The notes below the pieces were generated by a model. The model had not been told where the DNA came from and made no database searches. It saw only the letters and a program-made list of their open reading frames with translations. From assembly GCF_900110645.1 (NCBI RefSeq), contig NZ_FOFB01000006.1:1-64000 (forward strand): a DNA stretch of 64,000 nucleotides. Reading direction: 5' to 3'. Positions 52,112 to 60,990 of this stretch are shown piece after piece (position 1 is the stretch's first letter; each line of letters opens with the position of its first letter). A program made the translations under genes and the position numbers. This stretch comes from Neolewinella agarilytica. GTDB taxonomy: Bacteria; Bacteroidota; Bacteroidia; Chitinophagales; Saprospiraceae.

Positions 52112-52771
52112 ATGATTTTAAAGACATTTTTTACTATTAGCGTTTACTTCTTTCTTGTAGTAGTTTCAGGAGTTTGTGCTCAGGAGTGTTTCCAACCGAT
52201 ACTAGCGAACGATGACGAAATATACTGCAGCCTTCCTTCCGAATACGAGGAGGTAAATCACACATGTCGCCGCCAGCTACAGGCTATCACAGACGAGTTA
52301 AGCAAGTTTGCCGGAACGGGCCTGGGGGACTTTATTGCAGTTCCAATCACTACCCGGGACGGAAGTACGCTTATCAATGCTATGACCTGTCCTCTTCGTC
52401 GGAAAATTTGGATCGGCCTTGAGGCCTGGTATCGCTTGGAGCAACGAGAATCTTCACTGGCGTATATGATTGGGCACGAAATTTCTCACGCTTATCATGT
52501 GGAACCGGAGACGCTTGTCAATGCCGCTCGTTATCCAGAAGAACTTCAACTATTGGCTAAAATGAACGATAGCCAGTTGCTGGAAATCGCTTGTGATCAG
52601 GGTTCGGCTAACTTACTACTAAAGGCAGGTTATCAGCCTTGGGAAATCATTGATGCTGCAAAGTTCATTGCTTTTCAGTCTGAACCAAGTGATTATCAAT
52701 CTGTATCTCTTTCTCACCCTACGGATGAAGATCGTATTACCCTACTTAGCTACTATCTGTTGGGAAGATAA
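52112..52771 (+). CDS. M48-like zinc metallopeptidase, secreted
   Basis: A 219-residue protein with a signal peptide (residues 1-23, ending GVCAQ) and a zinc metallopeptidase core: His122-Glu-x-x-His126 in GHEISHAYH, and Glu158-x-x-x-Asp162 in EIACDQ, the third-ligand helix of M48 peptidases. The final SHPTDEDRI segment is the typical M48 HP...R motif. It resembles the small Oma1/BepA-like periplasmic proteases, without TPRs. It lies in an AT-richer island, just before a two-component system; a link is possible but unproven. ATG 52112 is used. Confidence 0.85.
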   Translation: MILKTFFTISVYFFLVVVSGVCAQECFQPILANDDEIYCSLPSEYEEVNHTCRRQLQAITDELSKFAGTGLGDFIAVPITTRDGSTLINAMTCPLRRKIWIGLEAWYRLEQRESSLAYMIGHEISHAYHVEPETLVNAARYPEELQLLAKMNDSQLLEIACDQGSANLLLKAGYQPWEIIDAAKFIAFQSEPSDYQSVSLSHPTDEDRITLLSYYLLGR

Positions 52772-52795
52772 ATCTCGGAGCCCAAATGTTCTGTA

Positions 52796-52834
52796 CCCCC
52801 CCCCCCGACTTAACCATTGTTAAGTCGGGGTTTT
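52796..52834 (+). terminator. Terminator with an 11-base poly-C tract
   Basis: Stem CCCCGACTTAA/TTAAGTCGGGG (52803-52813 and 52820-52830) with TTTT after it. The stem is entered from a run of 11 C residues (52796-52806). Confidence 0.85.
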
Positions 52835-52890
52835 ATCTTTTGTGTATTTGACACCTAATCCTTTCTCATCTTTGGTGAAAATTAACTGCC

Positions 52891-54525
52891 ATGGCACTTC
52901 TCTGGAAGAGAGAATTCCTGATTAACGTGATTTGGATAATGATACTACTCATTATGGGGCTAGCTTTCAATATCTGGAATATTAATCGGCAGATTAATGG
53001 TCTGACAACTACCGCGGGGCGAGGCGAATACTTCAAGGCTAACACGGAGACGGCAATGAAGAATACTCTTCAGGAGATCTTTCAAGAAAAGCGATTAACA
53101 GAGCTACGCAAGGTCGCTGCGGCATCAAGAATCGGTCTAGAAGGAAAGCTGTTTTTCGTGGATAGTTTGGATGGCACAATGCTCGCCAGCCCCGACCCCG
53201 CGCTCAATGATAGTACTAATTTGGGTGTTGGAGGAGAGCGACAGCAGCAGGCCTTTGAACGCATTAAAAAGGCAGTAGAAGCTAATCGCGGTGAAACGGT
53301 AGGTGCGAATTACATACTACGCGATTCTGAGCGGGACACAACGAACATGCGATTTGGTGTTTATCGTCTGGATGATGAACTTGGCTGGATTTATGGAGTA
53401 GTTGTCAAAGATGAGTACTTTGAATCGATTAAAAATAAGCTTTATGTTAGAATAAAAAATTCTTCATTAGTTGTAAGTGTCGTTTGTCTTTTGAGTTTGA
53501 TGCTCTTGTATTTGCTATTTCGACAATACCTTGGCAAGCAACAAGATTTACAAGAATACAAAGTAGCGATGTCTTCCACTCTGGCAGGGGTAGCCTTGTT
53601 GGAGGAGGATAGTACGGTCAGAAGTACCAATAAGCGCTGGAAAGAGTTGTACGGAGATATGTATGATGGTAGGAAATTAGTAGATATAAGCAGCTACCCC
53701 TTTATAAAAGAAAAGTTTGATGAATGCAAGAGGGAGAATTTTGCCAGTTACAGGAATCAGGGCCTTAAAGATGGAGAATTAATCTCAAGCTCGGTTACCT
53801 TGACGAAGTATTCAATTGATGAAGAAACAAGAATCGTTCTGGTTTCAACGGATGTTACCCAGGTAGTTGAAACTTACCGTGCAGTAGCGCATGATTTTAT
53901 TTCCTCTTTACTTGGTCCTCAGCTTGTAATTGATTCTGCTCTCATGGAAGCAGCTAAGGGTAATCTTAGGCCAGAGGAAACGGAGCGTAAGCTCTACGAA
54001 ATACAAGATCACATTATTGCTAGTCAAAATTATGCCCTTGCCATTTACAGTTGGGGAAAACATGAAGCTGGTGATATTTTGGATAAAGTTGAGAAAGTGG
54101 CTCTAGGAAACATAATTACCAGGGTCGTCCAACTGTTAAATTCTACTTTTATCGCTCATGGAGTAGAAGTTTACCTCAATATTCACGAAGAGATCATCAT
54201 ACAGACAGGCTCTCGTAGTCTGGAAGCGGTATTACGAAACTTGCTGACGAATTCGGTACGCGCTTTCAATGAGACAACTAGGGATCGACGCATAACAATA
54301 ACTCTTGAACGTTCAGGTCGCGAAGCTATAATTCGAGTGGAAGATACTGGAAAGGGAATGACTGCTGCTGTTCATGATACTATTTTCGAAGAAACGAATA
54401 CACAGGTTGGATTCGGAGCCAAAATTATTCGTGCTTATATGGTAAGGGTAGGCGGCTCTGTATCGGTAGAAAAATCAATAATAGGCGAAGGAACCACCAT
54501 CGCTATAACAATGCCAATTGCTTAA
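52891..54525 (+). CDS. Sensor histidine kinase with periplasmic Cache-like domain
   Basis: A 544-residue kinase: membrane helices at residues ~11-29 and ~192-212 enclose a periplasmic Cache-like sensor (LEGKLFFVDSLDGTMLASPD; LGWIYGVVVKDEYFESI). A PAS-like domain follows (~225-325), then the H-box with His334 (YRAVAHDFISSLLGPQ) and a HATPase domain with N450 region RNLLTNSVRAF, G1 DTGKGM (485-490) and G2 GFGAKI (507-512). All catalytic boxes are present. It is coupled to the response regulator gene four bases downstream. The DNA is AT-richer than the bulk of the window. Confidence 0.9.
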   Translation: MALLWKREFLINVIWIMILLIMGLAFNIWNINRQINGLTTTAGRGEYFKANTETAMKNTLQEIFQEKRLTELRKVAAASRIGLEGKLFFVDSLDGTMLASPDPALNDSTNLGVGGERQQQAFERIKKAVEANRGETVGANYILRDSERDTTNMRFGVYRLDDELGWIYGVVVKDEYFESIKNKLYVRIKNSSLVVSVVCLLSLMLLYLLFRQYLGKQQDLQEYKVAMSSTLAGVALLEEDSTVRSTNKRWKELYGDMYDGRKLVDISSYPFIKEKFDECKRENFASYRNQGLKDGELISSSVTLTKYSIDEETRIVLVSTDVTQVVETYRAVAHDFISSLLGPQLVIDSALMEAAKGNLRPEETERKLYEIQDHIIASQNYALAIYSWGKHEAGDILDKVEKVALGNIITRVVQLLNSTFIAHGVEVYLNIHEEIIIQTGSRSLEAVLRNLLTNSVRAFNETTRDRRITITLERSGREAIIRVEDTGKGMTAAVHDTIFEETNTQVGFGAKIIRAYMVRVGGSVSVEKSIIGEGTTIAITMPIA

Positions 54526-54529
54526 AAGA

Positions 54530-55288
54530 ATGAAGAAAATTATTTTTGTTGATGACGATCATCACTACCTAAAAGCGCTGGAAGAAAACATTCAATTGCG
54601 GGCACCGGAGTTTACGGTAGTTCAAAAAATAACGAACCCCGCCGCCGGTGGAAACGTCGAGGGGGGAGAGTTGGTCCGCTATCTCGCTAATGAGTCTGGT
54701 CTGTTTGACGATGGACCAATCATAATAGTGCTAGACATTCGCTTTGGGGATGACTCGATGCGTAGGAGGCTCGGTGTAAAAATCGCGAGGTACTTACTAT
54801 CTTCTAATTGGAGTAGTCAGGTGAAAATTATAGCGGTTACAGGGGAAAACGATCAACTTCTCTTTGATGATCTAGTGGAAATAGGAGTTGAGCATATTGT
54901 ACAGAAAACGAATTTGGCTCACTTTTTGGCCCCTGCTCTGAAAAATATTAAGCTCGGTAAGCCTTTTCTTGGAGATATTACCGTTTTGCCTAATGAAACA
55001 GGGAATGATGTTTTGTTGCAAAATGAGATAGCCCGAGAAGTCGCTCGTGGTTATCGGAACAATGCTTTAGAAGCCCAAGGGTATGATGCCGTTGGTGTGC
55101 ATAAGAACAATTTCCGCAAGGCAAATTTTGATTCTTTGCCAGTTAGTGGAATCGTGGGACATCGATTACCTGGTCCTACAGAATGGAACGATGTGTGGTA
55201 TCTTCTTCATCACCTAAAAAGCCGAGACCGTGATATTATTGACTATGTTGAAAAAATATGCGGAATCCGGATTGAAGTTCCCGCTTAG
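54530..55288 (+). CDS. Response regulator with unrecognised output domain
   Basis: A 252-residue regulator. The N-terminal receiver domain has the acidic DDD (residues 8-10), phospho-acceptor Asp69 (VLDIRFG), Thr104 (AVTGEND) and Lys126 (VQKTN). It carries an insertion between strands 2 and 3 (NPAAGGNVEGGELV). The C-terminal ~110 residues (EIAREVARGYRNNALEAQ; FRKANFDSLPVSGI; EWNDVWYLLHHL) are not a LytTR, winged-helix, LuxR or AAA output domain that I recognise, but could hold a helix-turn-helix. It pairs with the kinase upstream. ATG 54530 is used. Confidence 0.88.
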   Translation: MKKIIFVDDDHHYLKALEENIQLRAPEFTVVQKITNPAAGGNVEGGELVRYLANESGLFDDGPIIIVLDIRFGDDSMRRRLGVKIARYLLSSNWSSQVKIIAVTGENDQLLFDDLVEIGVEHIVQKTNLAHFLAPALKNIKLGKPFLGDITVLPNETGNDVLLQNEIAREVARGYRNNALEAQGYDAVGVHKNNFRKANFDSLPVSGIVGHRLPGPTEWNDVWYLLHHLKSRDRDIIDYVEKICGIRIEVPA

Positions 55289-55468
55289 ATGAGTAATACG
55301 CGACTTTATTTATAATCATTTTCAACCGATCATATGACCGAAAAAGCTACTGCTAAGGATGATCAGTTGAGTTCGTTTTAGGGGGAGCTTCAATGAAAAA
55401 TCCTGCGACCAAGCTGATGATTTTCAGGCGAAGCCGCAGGAAGCAATAAAGGTCTTTTAAGTAAGGCT

Positions 55469-56119
55469 CTAATTCGCATCAATCACCCGACTGGCCCCCG
55501 AGGTGCTAATGTCCAGCGCAGGATTGCCGCGGAAGCGGAAACTGGAGGCATCACTCACCCTGCCTTCCAGGCGGTCATTGACGGTTAGCCGGACACTGCT
55601 GGCATCATTTACGTCGGCGGTGCATGCCTCGGTAGTGAAGGAAAAGGCATCCAGATTGCTGGCATCATTAATGTCCAGGATCAGACTGGGGGCGGAGCCG
55701 CTCATGTCGAGCCTGGAAGCATCGTTGAGCTCGACCGTCAGCGTTTCGCTGGCCGTAAAGTTTATCAGATCGCCGTTGACGGCATCATTGAAGTTGATGC
55801 GCTCCAGCGTAGGTACCGTCACCTCAATGCTGAAGTCGACATTCCGGTAGCTGCCACTTTGCAGGCGGGCGGTAAACACTCCATTCGAAACGGAAGTAAT
55901 GATTCGGGTGATGAGATTGTCATCTCCCCGAACGATGACGCGGTGCTCGCTGCCCTGGTTGATGGTGACGTCAAGCGCATCGCTAACGTCGATGGCGGAG
56001 AAGGAATCCCCCGAGCGGTCGTCGCTGATGATATTACCGGAACCTTCGAGTTGGTCCTTGTCGCAGCCGGTGGTGAGGAAGAGGCCAAGGGCGAGGAAGA
56101 GAAAAAGGAACTGTTTCAT
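55469..56119 (-). CDS. Head-GIN domain (DUF2807) lipoprotein
   Basis: A 216-residue lipoprotein (lipobox LTTGC) with a GIN/DUF2807 domain: GSGNIISDDRSG, FSAIDVSDALDVTINQG, then right-handed beta-helix-like repeats containing NDAS (INFNDAVNGDL; LNDASRLDMSG; INDASNLDAF; VNDASSVRL). The family is often called putative auto-transporter adhesin, and is common in Bacteroidota envelopes with no defined ligand. The gene is monocistronic as far as I can see. It is a distant cousin of the three GIN-like genes at 56953-59463. Confidence 0.88.
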   Translation of the reverse strand: MKQFLFLFLALGLFLTTGCDKDQLEGSGNIISDDRSGDSFSAIDVSDALDVTINQGSEHRVIVRGDDNLITRIITSVSNGVFTARLQSGSYRNVDFSIEVTVPTLERINFNDAVNGDLINFTASETLTVELNDASRLDMSGSAPSLILDINDASNLDAFSFTTEACTADVNDASSVRLTVNDRLEGRVSDASSFRFRGNPALDISTSGASRVIDAN

Positions 56120-56507
56120 GCTGGTGTTTTGGTTGGTTTAAAAAACGTGCAATTGAAAAGAGAGACGGAAGCATTAGGAGAAAGGATGCATATAGACCTG
56201 ATAAATGCCCCGATTGGGAAAGCTCAACTCCACGGCTTATGCTGACTTTCCCCTGCAACTGTACACTTGGCGAGCTCAGTAACCACGTGGGCACTGAGCT
56301 CGCCGAAATGCTTCGTGTCAGCTGTTTTTCAAGGCTGTTGGCTTTTGGTTTTATTCAATTTATTGCCCAGCGAAATCTTTCCGCCATATAACATTGCCTC
56401 TGAAAAGCCATACATTTCACCCGCGCTCCGGCGCCATTGCAGTAGCTCCATGAAACCCCATCATGAAGACTGCTTGACTTTCTGACTCTTTGACTCCCTG
56501 ACTACCC
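56120..56507. other. Gene-free divergent region of 388 bases
   Basis: It holds an inverted repeat GGCGAGCTCAGT/ACTGAGCTCGCC (56269-56280 and 56293-56304), one dispersed-element copy (56418-56435) and a series of CTGACT/TTGACT words (56470-56500) like one arm of the repeat before mtaB. I see no coding region. Confidence 0.6.
56418..56435 (+). repeat. Dispersed GCACCTGCG element, divergent copy 21
   Basis: CACCCGCGCTCCGGCGCC, closest to the 19-base variant at 33286. Confidence 0.5.
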
Positions 56508-56921
56508 ATGTGGACCTGCCCCAAATGCCAACGCTCCTTCAGAATCACTAATCAGTCGCATATGTGTAACGACCTTACCGTGGAAGACCTCTTCGCCGGT
56601 AAGCCCGACGACCTCCAACTGGCTTTTGATGACGTGTTGTTGGCGGTGATGGACTGGCAACCCAATGACGTTGGCGCCGCCGCAAAAGCCGTCGTCTTTA
56701 CGAATACACGCGCCTGGCTCATCGTCCGGCCTATGAGTAAATTGCTGGAGCTAAGTTTTTACACGGACAGTATTCTCAGCGGCCCGATGATTCATAAGTC
56801 CGGACCGAATATGAACAGTAAAACCAAATTCCGGCATTCTATCCGGATCAGCGGCCCCGGGCAAATAACTCCGGAGATCGTGGATATGCTCAAGCTGGGC
56901 TATGACTACGGGCTGCGATGA
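56508..56921 (+). CDS. DUF5655-like protein with N-terminal zinc-finger-like motif
   Basis: A 137-residue protein. It begins WTCPKCQRSFRITNQSHMC, a CxxC...HxxC zinc-binding pattern, followed by a DUF5655 domain (VEDLFAGKP; AWLIVRPMSKLLELSFYTD; FRHSIRISGPGQITPEIVDML given in part). The family is widespread and uncharacterised. It is a single gene with no operon partner; its upstream gap carries repeat words. Confidence 0.82.
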   Translation: MWTCPKCQRSFRITNQSHMCNDLTVEDLFAGKPDDLQLAFDDVLLAVMDWQPNDVGAAAKAVVFTNTRAWLIVRPMSKLLELSFYTDSILSGPMIHKSGPNMNSKTKFRHSIRISGPGQITPEIVDMLKLGYDYGLR

Positions 56922-56952
56922 GTCAATAATGTATACAGGTTCATTTATTAAC

Positions 56953-57720
56953 TTAATCTGTCTTTCCCTGGCGTAAATAAACATCTCCATAAGGTGCTTC
57001 ACACTTCAGCAACGAGCCTCCGGTACCAAGACTACCAATCACCCGTTCGTAGAAGTTCTTTGCTTCACTCATACTTTTATCAATGCTGATGTCCAGGTCA
57101 GTCATCAACTCTCCGTAGCGGGTCAGCAGGTCAAGAGAAGCGCCGGCAGTAGCAGGGAGGGTTACGTCTACGGCGCCATAATTGCTGTAAAGATCGAGGT
57201 CCGGCACCTGATTTCCATCGGTATAAGCGATTTCAACTTTGCCGTATCTAGCCCGGGCGCTGACGAGGCCCGCCACGTTGGTGGCCACAATGCCGCCGTA
57301 GATCGTCTCTACTCTGACTTTGATGCCTTCGGGGACAACCACCTCCAATAAAGAGTTGACCATTACGTCGTTAAAAATCCCTGCGCCGCCTTCGCGGGCG
57401 CCGGTTAGCATTCCTCCTTTGTGGTCGGGGAACTCTTTATTCATAGCCGCTGCAGTAGGAAGTACTTCAATGATGGTCAGGACGCCATTTTCCCGCTTTA
57501 GCCGGAGCTTGCGCAGGTCTGCACGACCTTCATTGTCAACTTCCAAAACGTGGTTGAGGGATACTTTGTCAATACTGCCGGTACTTACCGAAACGGAACT
57601 AAAGGAGGCCTGGATGAGTACCTCCAGGGCACCTTCCAGAGCGATTTCCTGCTGGTCGCTTTGGGCGTGAGCAAAAAGCCCCGATAGAAGAAAAAGCGTG
57701 ATCAAAATGGAACGAAGCAT
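56953..57720 (-). CDS. DUF4097/GIN-like secreted protein A
   Basis: A 255-residue secreted protein (signal peptide LFLLSGLFAHAQ) of the beta-helix DUF4097/GIN-like group. Repeating strands have the form VETIYGGIVATNVAG, ARYGKVEIAYTDG, YSNYGAVDVTLP, TRYGELMTDLDI and EAPYGDVYLRQGK, with a recurring YG turn. It is the last of three tandem paralogues downstream of a sigma/anti-sigma pair on the minus strand. Function unknown; a role in envelope stress sensing or adhesion is possible. Confidence 0.8.
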   Translation of the reverse strand: MLRSILITLFLLSGLFAHAQSDQQEIALEGALEVLIQASFSSVSVSTGSIDKVSLNHVLEVDNEGRADLRKLRLKRENGVLTIIEVLPTAAAMNKEFPDHKGGMLTGAREGGAGIFNDVMVNSLLEVVVPEGIKVRVETIYGGIVATNVAGLVSARARYGKVEIAYTDGNQVPDLDLYSNYGAVDVTLPATAGASLDLLTRYGELMTDLDISIDKSMSEAKNFYERVIGSLGTGGSLLKCEAPYGDVYLRQGKTD

Positions 57721-57835
57721 GATGGGGTAGGTTGTAGTGAATGGTGATAGTGTGGGGAGGTCTCTACAGCGATGCCGTTGGCGGGAGACGGTTTGTTACA
57801 GGTAAACCTGAAAAGTATTACGGTTCAATCCGGCC

Positions 57836-58612
57836 CTATTTCATTTTTCGCAGATAGATGTTCTTGTATTCCGAGTGTAGCGATATTCTTTCGCCTCCAC
57901 CGTTGATGGTTCCTTTGAGCTGACCGTCAGAGAAAGGCTCCGGTCGGCGGCGTCCGTTTGATGTATTCGCTTTTATGGAAATGTCAAAATCAGTGTACAG
58001 ACTACCGTACTTCGTGTCAAGGTCAACATTGGCCGTAATGCTGCCAGGAAGGGTCAGGTCAATGGATTGGTAATCGCTCTCGTAATCAATCGAAGCAATC
58101 TTTGCATCCGGGGCAAATACGATGGTAATGCTCCCGTAGCGGGATTTTGCCCTGGGCATATCTTTTACTCCCTTGACGTCAATGCTGCCGTAGAGGCTCT
58201 CGGCGGTTAGCGTCACATCGGCCGGAACCGTTACTTCCAGGTAAGAAACGACCTGAGTTCCACCGTGCTGTTCCCCTTTATAGGGGCCTGGGCGATGCCG
58301 AACGTTCAGGTTGCCGTAACCACGTTCTTTCTCCAGAGTTTGATTGTTAGGCTTGAGTTCCTCCAGGGAAAGCATACTGCCGGAACGGTCGATGTTTAAC
58401 TCTCGCAAGTCCGGCCGGTCTTTGCCATCTACGGTTAAAAAGTGGTGAACCTTAATTTCGTCGTTACCCCCTATGTTGATGACGACGCCGCTCATGTCGG
58501 CCGAAAGGTGAAAGGCTTTTGTGCCGTTGAGTGGGATAGTCTGCACCCCGCCCTGAGCGAAGGCAAGAGAATGGCTGGCCGCCAGAAGGAGGCTGAGGAA
58601 GAAAGTCTTCAT
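57836..58612 (-). CDS. DUF4097/GIN-like secreted protein B
   Basis: A 258-residue paralogue of proteins A and C: signal peptide (LAASHSLAFAQ), the repeat SLYGSIDVKGVKD, SRYGSITIVFAPD, ESDYQSIDLTLPG, TKYGSLYTDFDI, and the C-terminal INGGGERISLHSEYKNIYLRK. The INGGG...YxNIYLRK ending is shared closely with protein C. It lies between A and C with gaps of 71 and 115 bases, consistent with one transcript. Confidence 0.8.
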   Translation of the reverse strand: MKTFFLSLLLAASHSLAFAQGGVQTIPLNGTKAFHLSADMSGVVINIGGNDEIKVHHFLTVDGKDRPDLRELNIDRSGSMLSLEELKPNNQTLEKERGYGNLNVRHRPGPYKGEQHGGTQVVSYLEVTVPADVTLTAESLYGSIDVKGVKDMPRAKSRYGSITIVFAPDAKIASIDYESDYQSIDLTLPGSITANVDLDTKYGSLYTDFDISIKANTSNGRRRPEPFSDGQLKGTINGGGERISLHSEYKNIYLRKMK

Positions 58613-58683
58613 GGTTGATGTGAATTGTTGTGTGTGAAAAAGCCTGGATCCGGCGATTGCAGCGATTTACGCCCGCTATGTGC

Positions 58684-59463
58684 TTACTTCAATTTCCGCA
58701 AGTAGATATTCCTGTAAGTCGCCGTTAAAGAGACAAGTTTACCACCGCCATTAATCAGACCCGTCATACGTCCGTCCCCATGGCTATCGTTATTGGAATT
58801 GTCTGCCTGGTCCCCGTTGGCTTTAACCTCGATGTCAAAGTCCGTGTACATGCTACCGTAGCTGGTATTGAGCCGAAGATCTGCTTTGGTATTATTGGGC
58901 AGGGTCAGGTCAACGTTCTGGTAAGTAGAATGCAGGCGAATGTCCTGTGTCGGAGGTCCGTCAGAGAATGCCGCCTCGATGCTGCCGTAAATAGTGTTAA
59001 TGGACAGCGGGCCGTAGGTGTTGGTCAGCTTTACTTTGTGGTAGTGCATGGTTACATCCAGTTCGCCGTCGAAGTTGGAAGCACTAAAATCACCGCCACG
59101 GTAGGTGGATTGAGTGACTTTGACGACAGATTTATTGGGTACATAAGCAATGATCTTGCCTTCACCTTTACCTACTTGCTCGATGAGTACCCGGTCGTCA
59201 AGCCCCTTAGCGGAGAGCCCGAGGCCCGTGTTGTCACTTCTGCCACTGGCGCTGATCTTACGCAGACCCTGCGCTCGTTCATCTGCATTGCGGTTGGCGT
59301 TTTCCTGAGTGAGTTTTAGCTCGTCACCATCATAGCCGACAATCATCAGTCGATCCAGTTCGCTGAATTCAATGATCTTATTGTCAACGGCTACTTTATG
59401 CTCCGGCTGAGCGGATAGCAGGAGAGAGAAAAGCAAAAGGGGAAGGATGGATAGATATTTCAC
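58684..59463 (-). CDS. DUF4097/GIN-like secreted protein C
   Basis: A 259-residue paralogue. The probable start is GTG at 59463, giving MKYLSILPLLLFSLLLSAQ as the signal peptide. An upstream ATG would add residues translated from the GGCACCT tandem repeat and is rejected. The body has NTYGPLSINTIYGSIEAAF, STYQNVDLTLPN, TSYGSMYTDFDIEV and INGGGKLVSLTATYRNIYLRK (last segment quoted in part as TATYRNIYLRK). It follows the HEAT-repeat anti-sigma gene across the tandem repeat. Confidence 0.8.
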   Translation of the reverse strand: MKYLSILPLLLFSLLLSAQPEHKVAVDNKIIEFSELDRLMIVGYDGDELKLTQENANRNADERAQGLRKISASGRSDNTGLGLSAKGLDDRVLIEQVGKGEGKIIAYVPNKSVVKVTQSTYRGGDFSASNFDGELDVTMHYHKVKLTNTYGPLSINTIYGSIEAAFSDGPPTQDIRLHSTYQNVDLTLPNNTKADLRLNTSYGSMYTDFDIEVKANGDQADNSNNDSHGDGRMTGLINGGGKLVSLTATYRNIYLRKLK

Positions 59464-59500
59464 ATTGTATAATTTAAAGATGTTGACTAAATAAGTATTT

Positions 59501-59567
59501 CCGGCACCCGGCACCCGGCACCTGGCACCTGGCACCTGGCACCTGGCACCCGGCACCCGGCACCCGG
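59501..59567. repeat. Tandem 7-base repeat (CCGGCAC/CTGGCAC)
   Basis: Nine complete units and a partial one, with C/T variants in blocks. It lies in the operon gap between the anti-sigma and GIN-like genes, touching the anti-sigma stop codon. Confidence 0.9.
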
Positions 59568-59568
59568 A

Positions 59569-60339
59569 TCAGATCAACTTAAAACTCGCCATCTGCGCCG
59601 CGTCCCGAACGGGGCGGGGCAAAGAGTCGGCATCGATCATGTCCTGGAGATAGGGCAGAACTCGTTTTTCATTGAAGCGGACGAGTGTTTCGATGAGCTC
59701 GAAGCGGACAACATCCGGTGGGCTTTCGTTCATGGCGGAGAGTAAGATTTCCCGCACGGCCGGTTCATTCGGGAAGCGGCGGAGCGCATCGAGAGCGGCC
59801 AGCCGTACGTTGGCACTTTCGTCAGTGCGGAGCATGTGGCCGAGGTCGGCAATCGTCTGCGGGTCCGCTGCGGGCAGGTCAAAAGAGACGGTTGTCGCCT
59901 GAATGCGGGCACTGGGGCGGCTGTCCTTCATCAGGTCGAGCATCAGGGTTCGGGTAGCGGCGAGCTGCCGGGCGGTAGCCCGGTCTTCGGCGCCGCCAAC
60001 GTACCAGCCAGCGGCGAAGATGAGCAGAATCGCCGCGGCGGCAGCCAGCAAACGAAAGTAGCGCTTGCGCGGCGGGAGTGAGCGTACGGTGGTCATTTCT
60101 GTCGCCTGACCTTGCTGCTCCATGGCGGCAGCGAGCATCGTCTCGAAGCGGGCGTCCGCCGCAGCGGAGAGCGTGGGCTCTTCGGCTGATTTAATCTCCG
60201 CCATCAGCTCGCGCAGTTCTTCAAGTTCGGCGCGCAGCGCCGAATCATCAGCCACGGCTGCTTCAACACGGTGAGCCTCTTCTGCGGAGAGTTCTCCGCC
60301 CAGATAATCAACCAGATCCGTTTCGGTAATCGGTTTCAT
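59569..60339 (-). CDS. Membrane anti-sigma-like protein with HEAT repeats
   Basis: A 256-residue protein. Its N-terminus resembles a zinc-free anti-sigma domain (DLVDYLGGELSAEEAHRVEAAVADD, quoted in part as LGGELSAEEAHRVEA), then one membrane helix (residues ~95-113, LLAAAAAILLIFAAGWYVG), and a C-terminal HEAT-repeat region with DESANVRLAALDALRRF and SPPDVVRFELIETLVRF. The start overlaps the sigma stop by four bases. The HEAT part faces the periplasm and could bind a GIN-like protein from the same operon (inference). Confidence 0.83.
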   Translation of the reverse strand: MKPITETDLVDYLGGELSAEEAHRVEAAVADDSALRAELEELRELMAEIKSAEEPTLSAAADARFETMLAAAMEQQGQATEMTTVRSLPPRKRYFRLLAAAAAILLIFAAGWYVGGAEDRATARQLAATRTLMLDLMKDSRPSARIQATTVSFDLPAADPQTIADLGHMLRTDESANVRLAALDALRRFPNEPAVREILLSAMNESPPDVVRFELIETLVRFNEKRVLPYLQDMIDADSLPRPVRDAAQMASFKLI

Positions 60340-60878
60340 AATCGGTTAATTTTGGCGTAATTGATTTGTAGTTGTTTGGTGGCACGGTGCATGCGCACCT
60401 TGACGTTGGTTTCAGTAATGCCGAGCACTTCGGCAATCTCGGCGTACTTCAGGCCCCGTTTCCAGGCCAGGTCAACGACCTCGCGGTAGTTGGCTGGCAG
60501 AGCGGCCAGGGCTCGTTGTGACTGACCGCGGGTTTCGCGGTCTTCCCAGTCGGTTTCGGCGGAGGGCGTAGTGTGGGGCAATTGCCCCAGGTCCAGGCCA
60601 TTCTTCAGGGGGAGCCGCCCGTCCAGCCGTTGCCGGTCGTGCAGCACGTTACGGGCGATGGTGTACAACCAGCCCTTGAAGGAGTTACCCTTATAAGAAG
60701 CCCGGTACTTGATTACCCGTTCGAAGGTCGTTTGCAGCAGGTCTTCTGCAGCAGCGGGTTTATTGGTCCGCTTCAGCAGGAAACCATAGAGTGGCTGCCG
60801 GTAGCGCCGGTAGAGCTCAGCGAGCACTTCCAGTTTACCGTTGGCCACGGCCGTCATGATGTCTTCGTCAGAACGCAT
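60336..60878 (-). CDS. ECF RNA polymerase sigma factor
   Basis: A 180-residue ECF sigma factor. Region 2 has LYRRYRQPLYGFLLKRT, AEDLLQTTFERVIKYRASYKG and FKGWLYTIARNVLHD, and region 4 has LAALPANYREVVDLAWKRGLKYAEIAEVLG, including the helix-turn-helix AEIAEVLGITETNVKV. It heads a minus-strand operon: sigma, anti-sigma with HEAT repeats, then three GIN-like proteins. It probably autoregulates and controls envelope proteins. No promoter consensus is obvious upstream. Confidence 0.93.
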   Translation of the reverse strand: MRSDEDIMTAVANGKLEVLAELYRRYRQPLYGFLLKRTNKPAAAEDLLQTTFERVIKYRASYKGNSFKGWLYTIARNVLHDRQRLDGRLPLKNGLDLGQLPHTTPSAETDWEDRETRGQSQRALAALPANYREVVDLAWKRGLKYAEIAEVLGITETNVKVRMHRATKQLQINYAKINRL

Positions 60879-60990
60879 TGAATGGGGGTTCGGTAGGGAA
60901 TACCGGGCTTTGGGAGAATGGTTACAGCGGAGGGGGAGGTTTTTTCAAAAAATATTCCAGCCAGCCAGCGAACGGCTCAGCGGGAAGGTC

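Noticed and set aside
52796-52806. Poly-C tract as a phase-variation switch
   Set aside because: It lies after a stop codon and before a terminator, not in a promoter or reading frame.
59464-59556. N-terminal extension of GIN-like protein C starting MPGARCQVPG
   Set aside because: It is the translation of the 7-base tandem repeat; a GTG start at 59463 gives a proper signal peptide.
59501-59567. CRISPR-like array
   Set aside because: Units are 7 bases with no spacers and no cas genes nearby; it is a simple tandem repeat.
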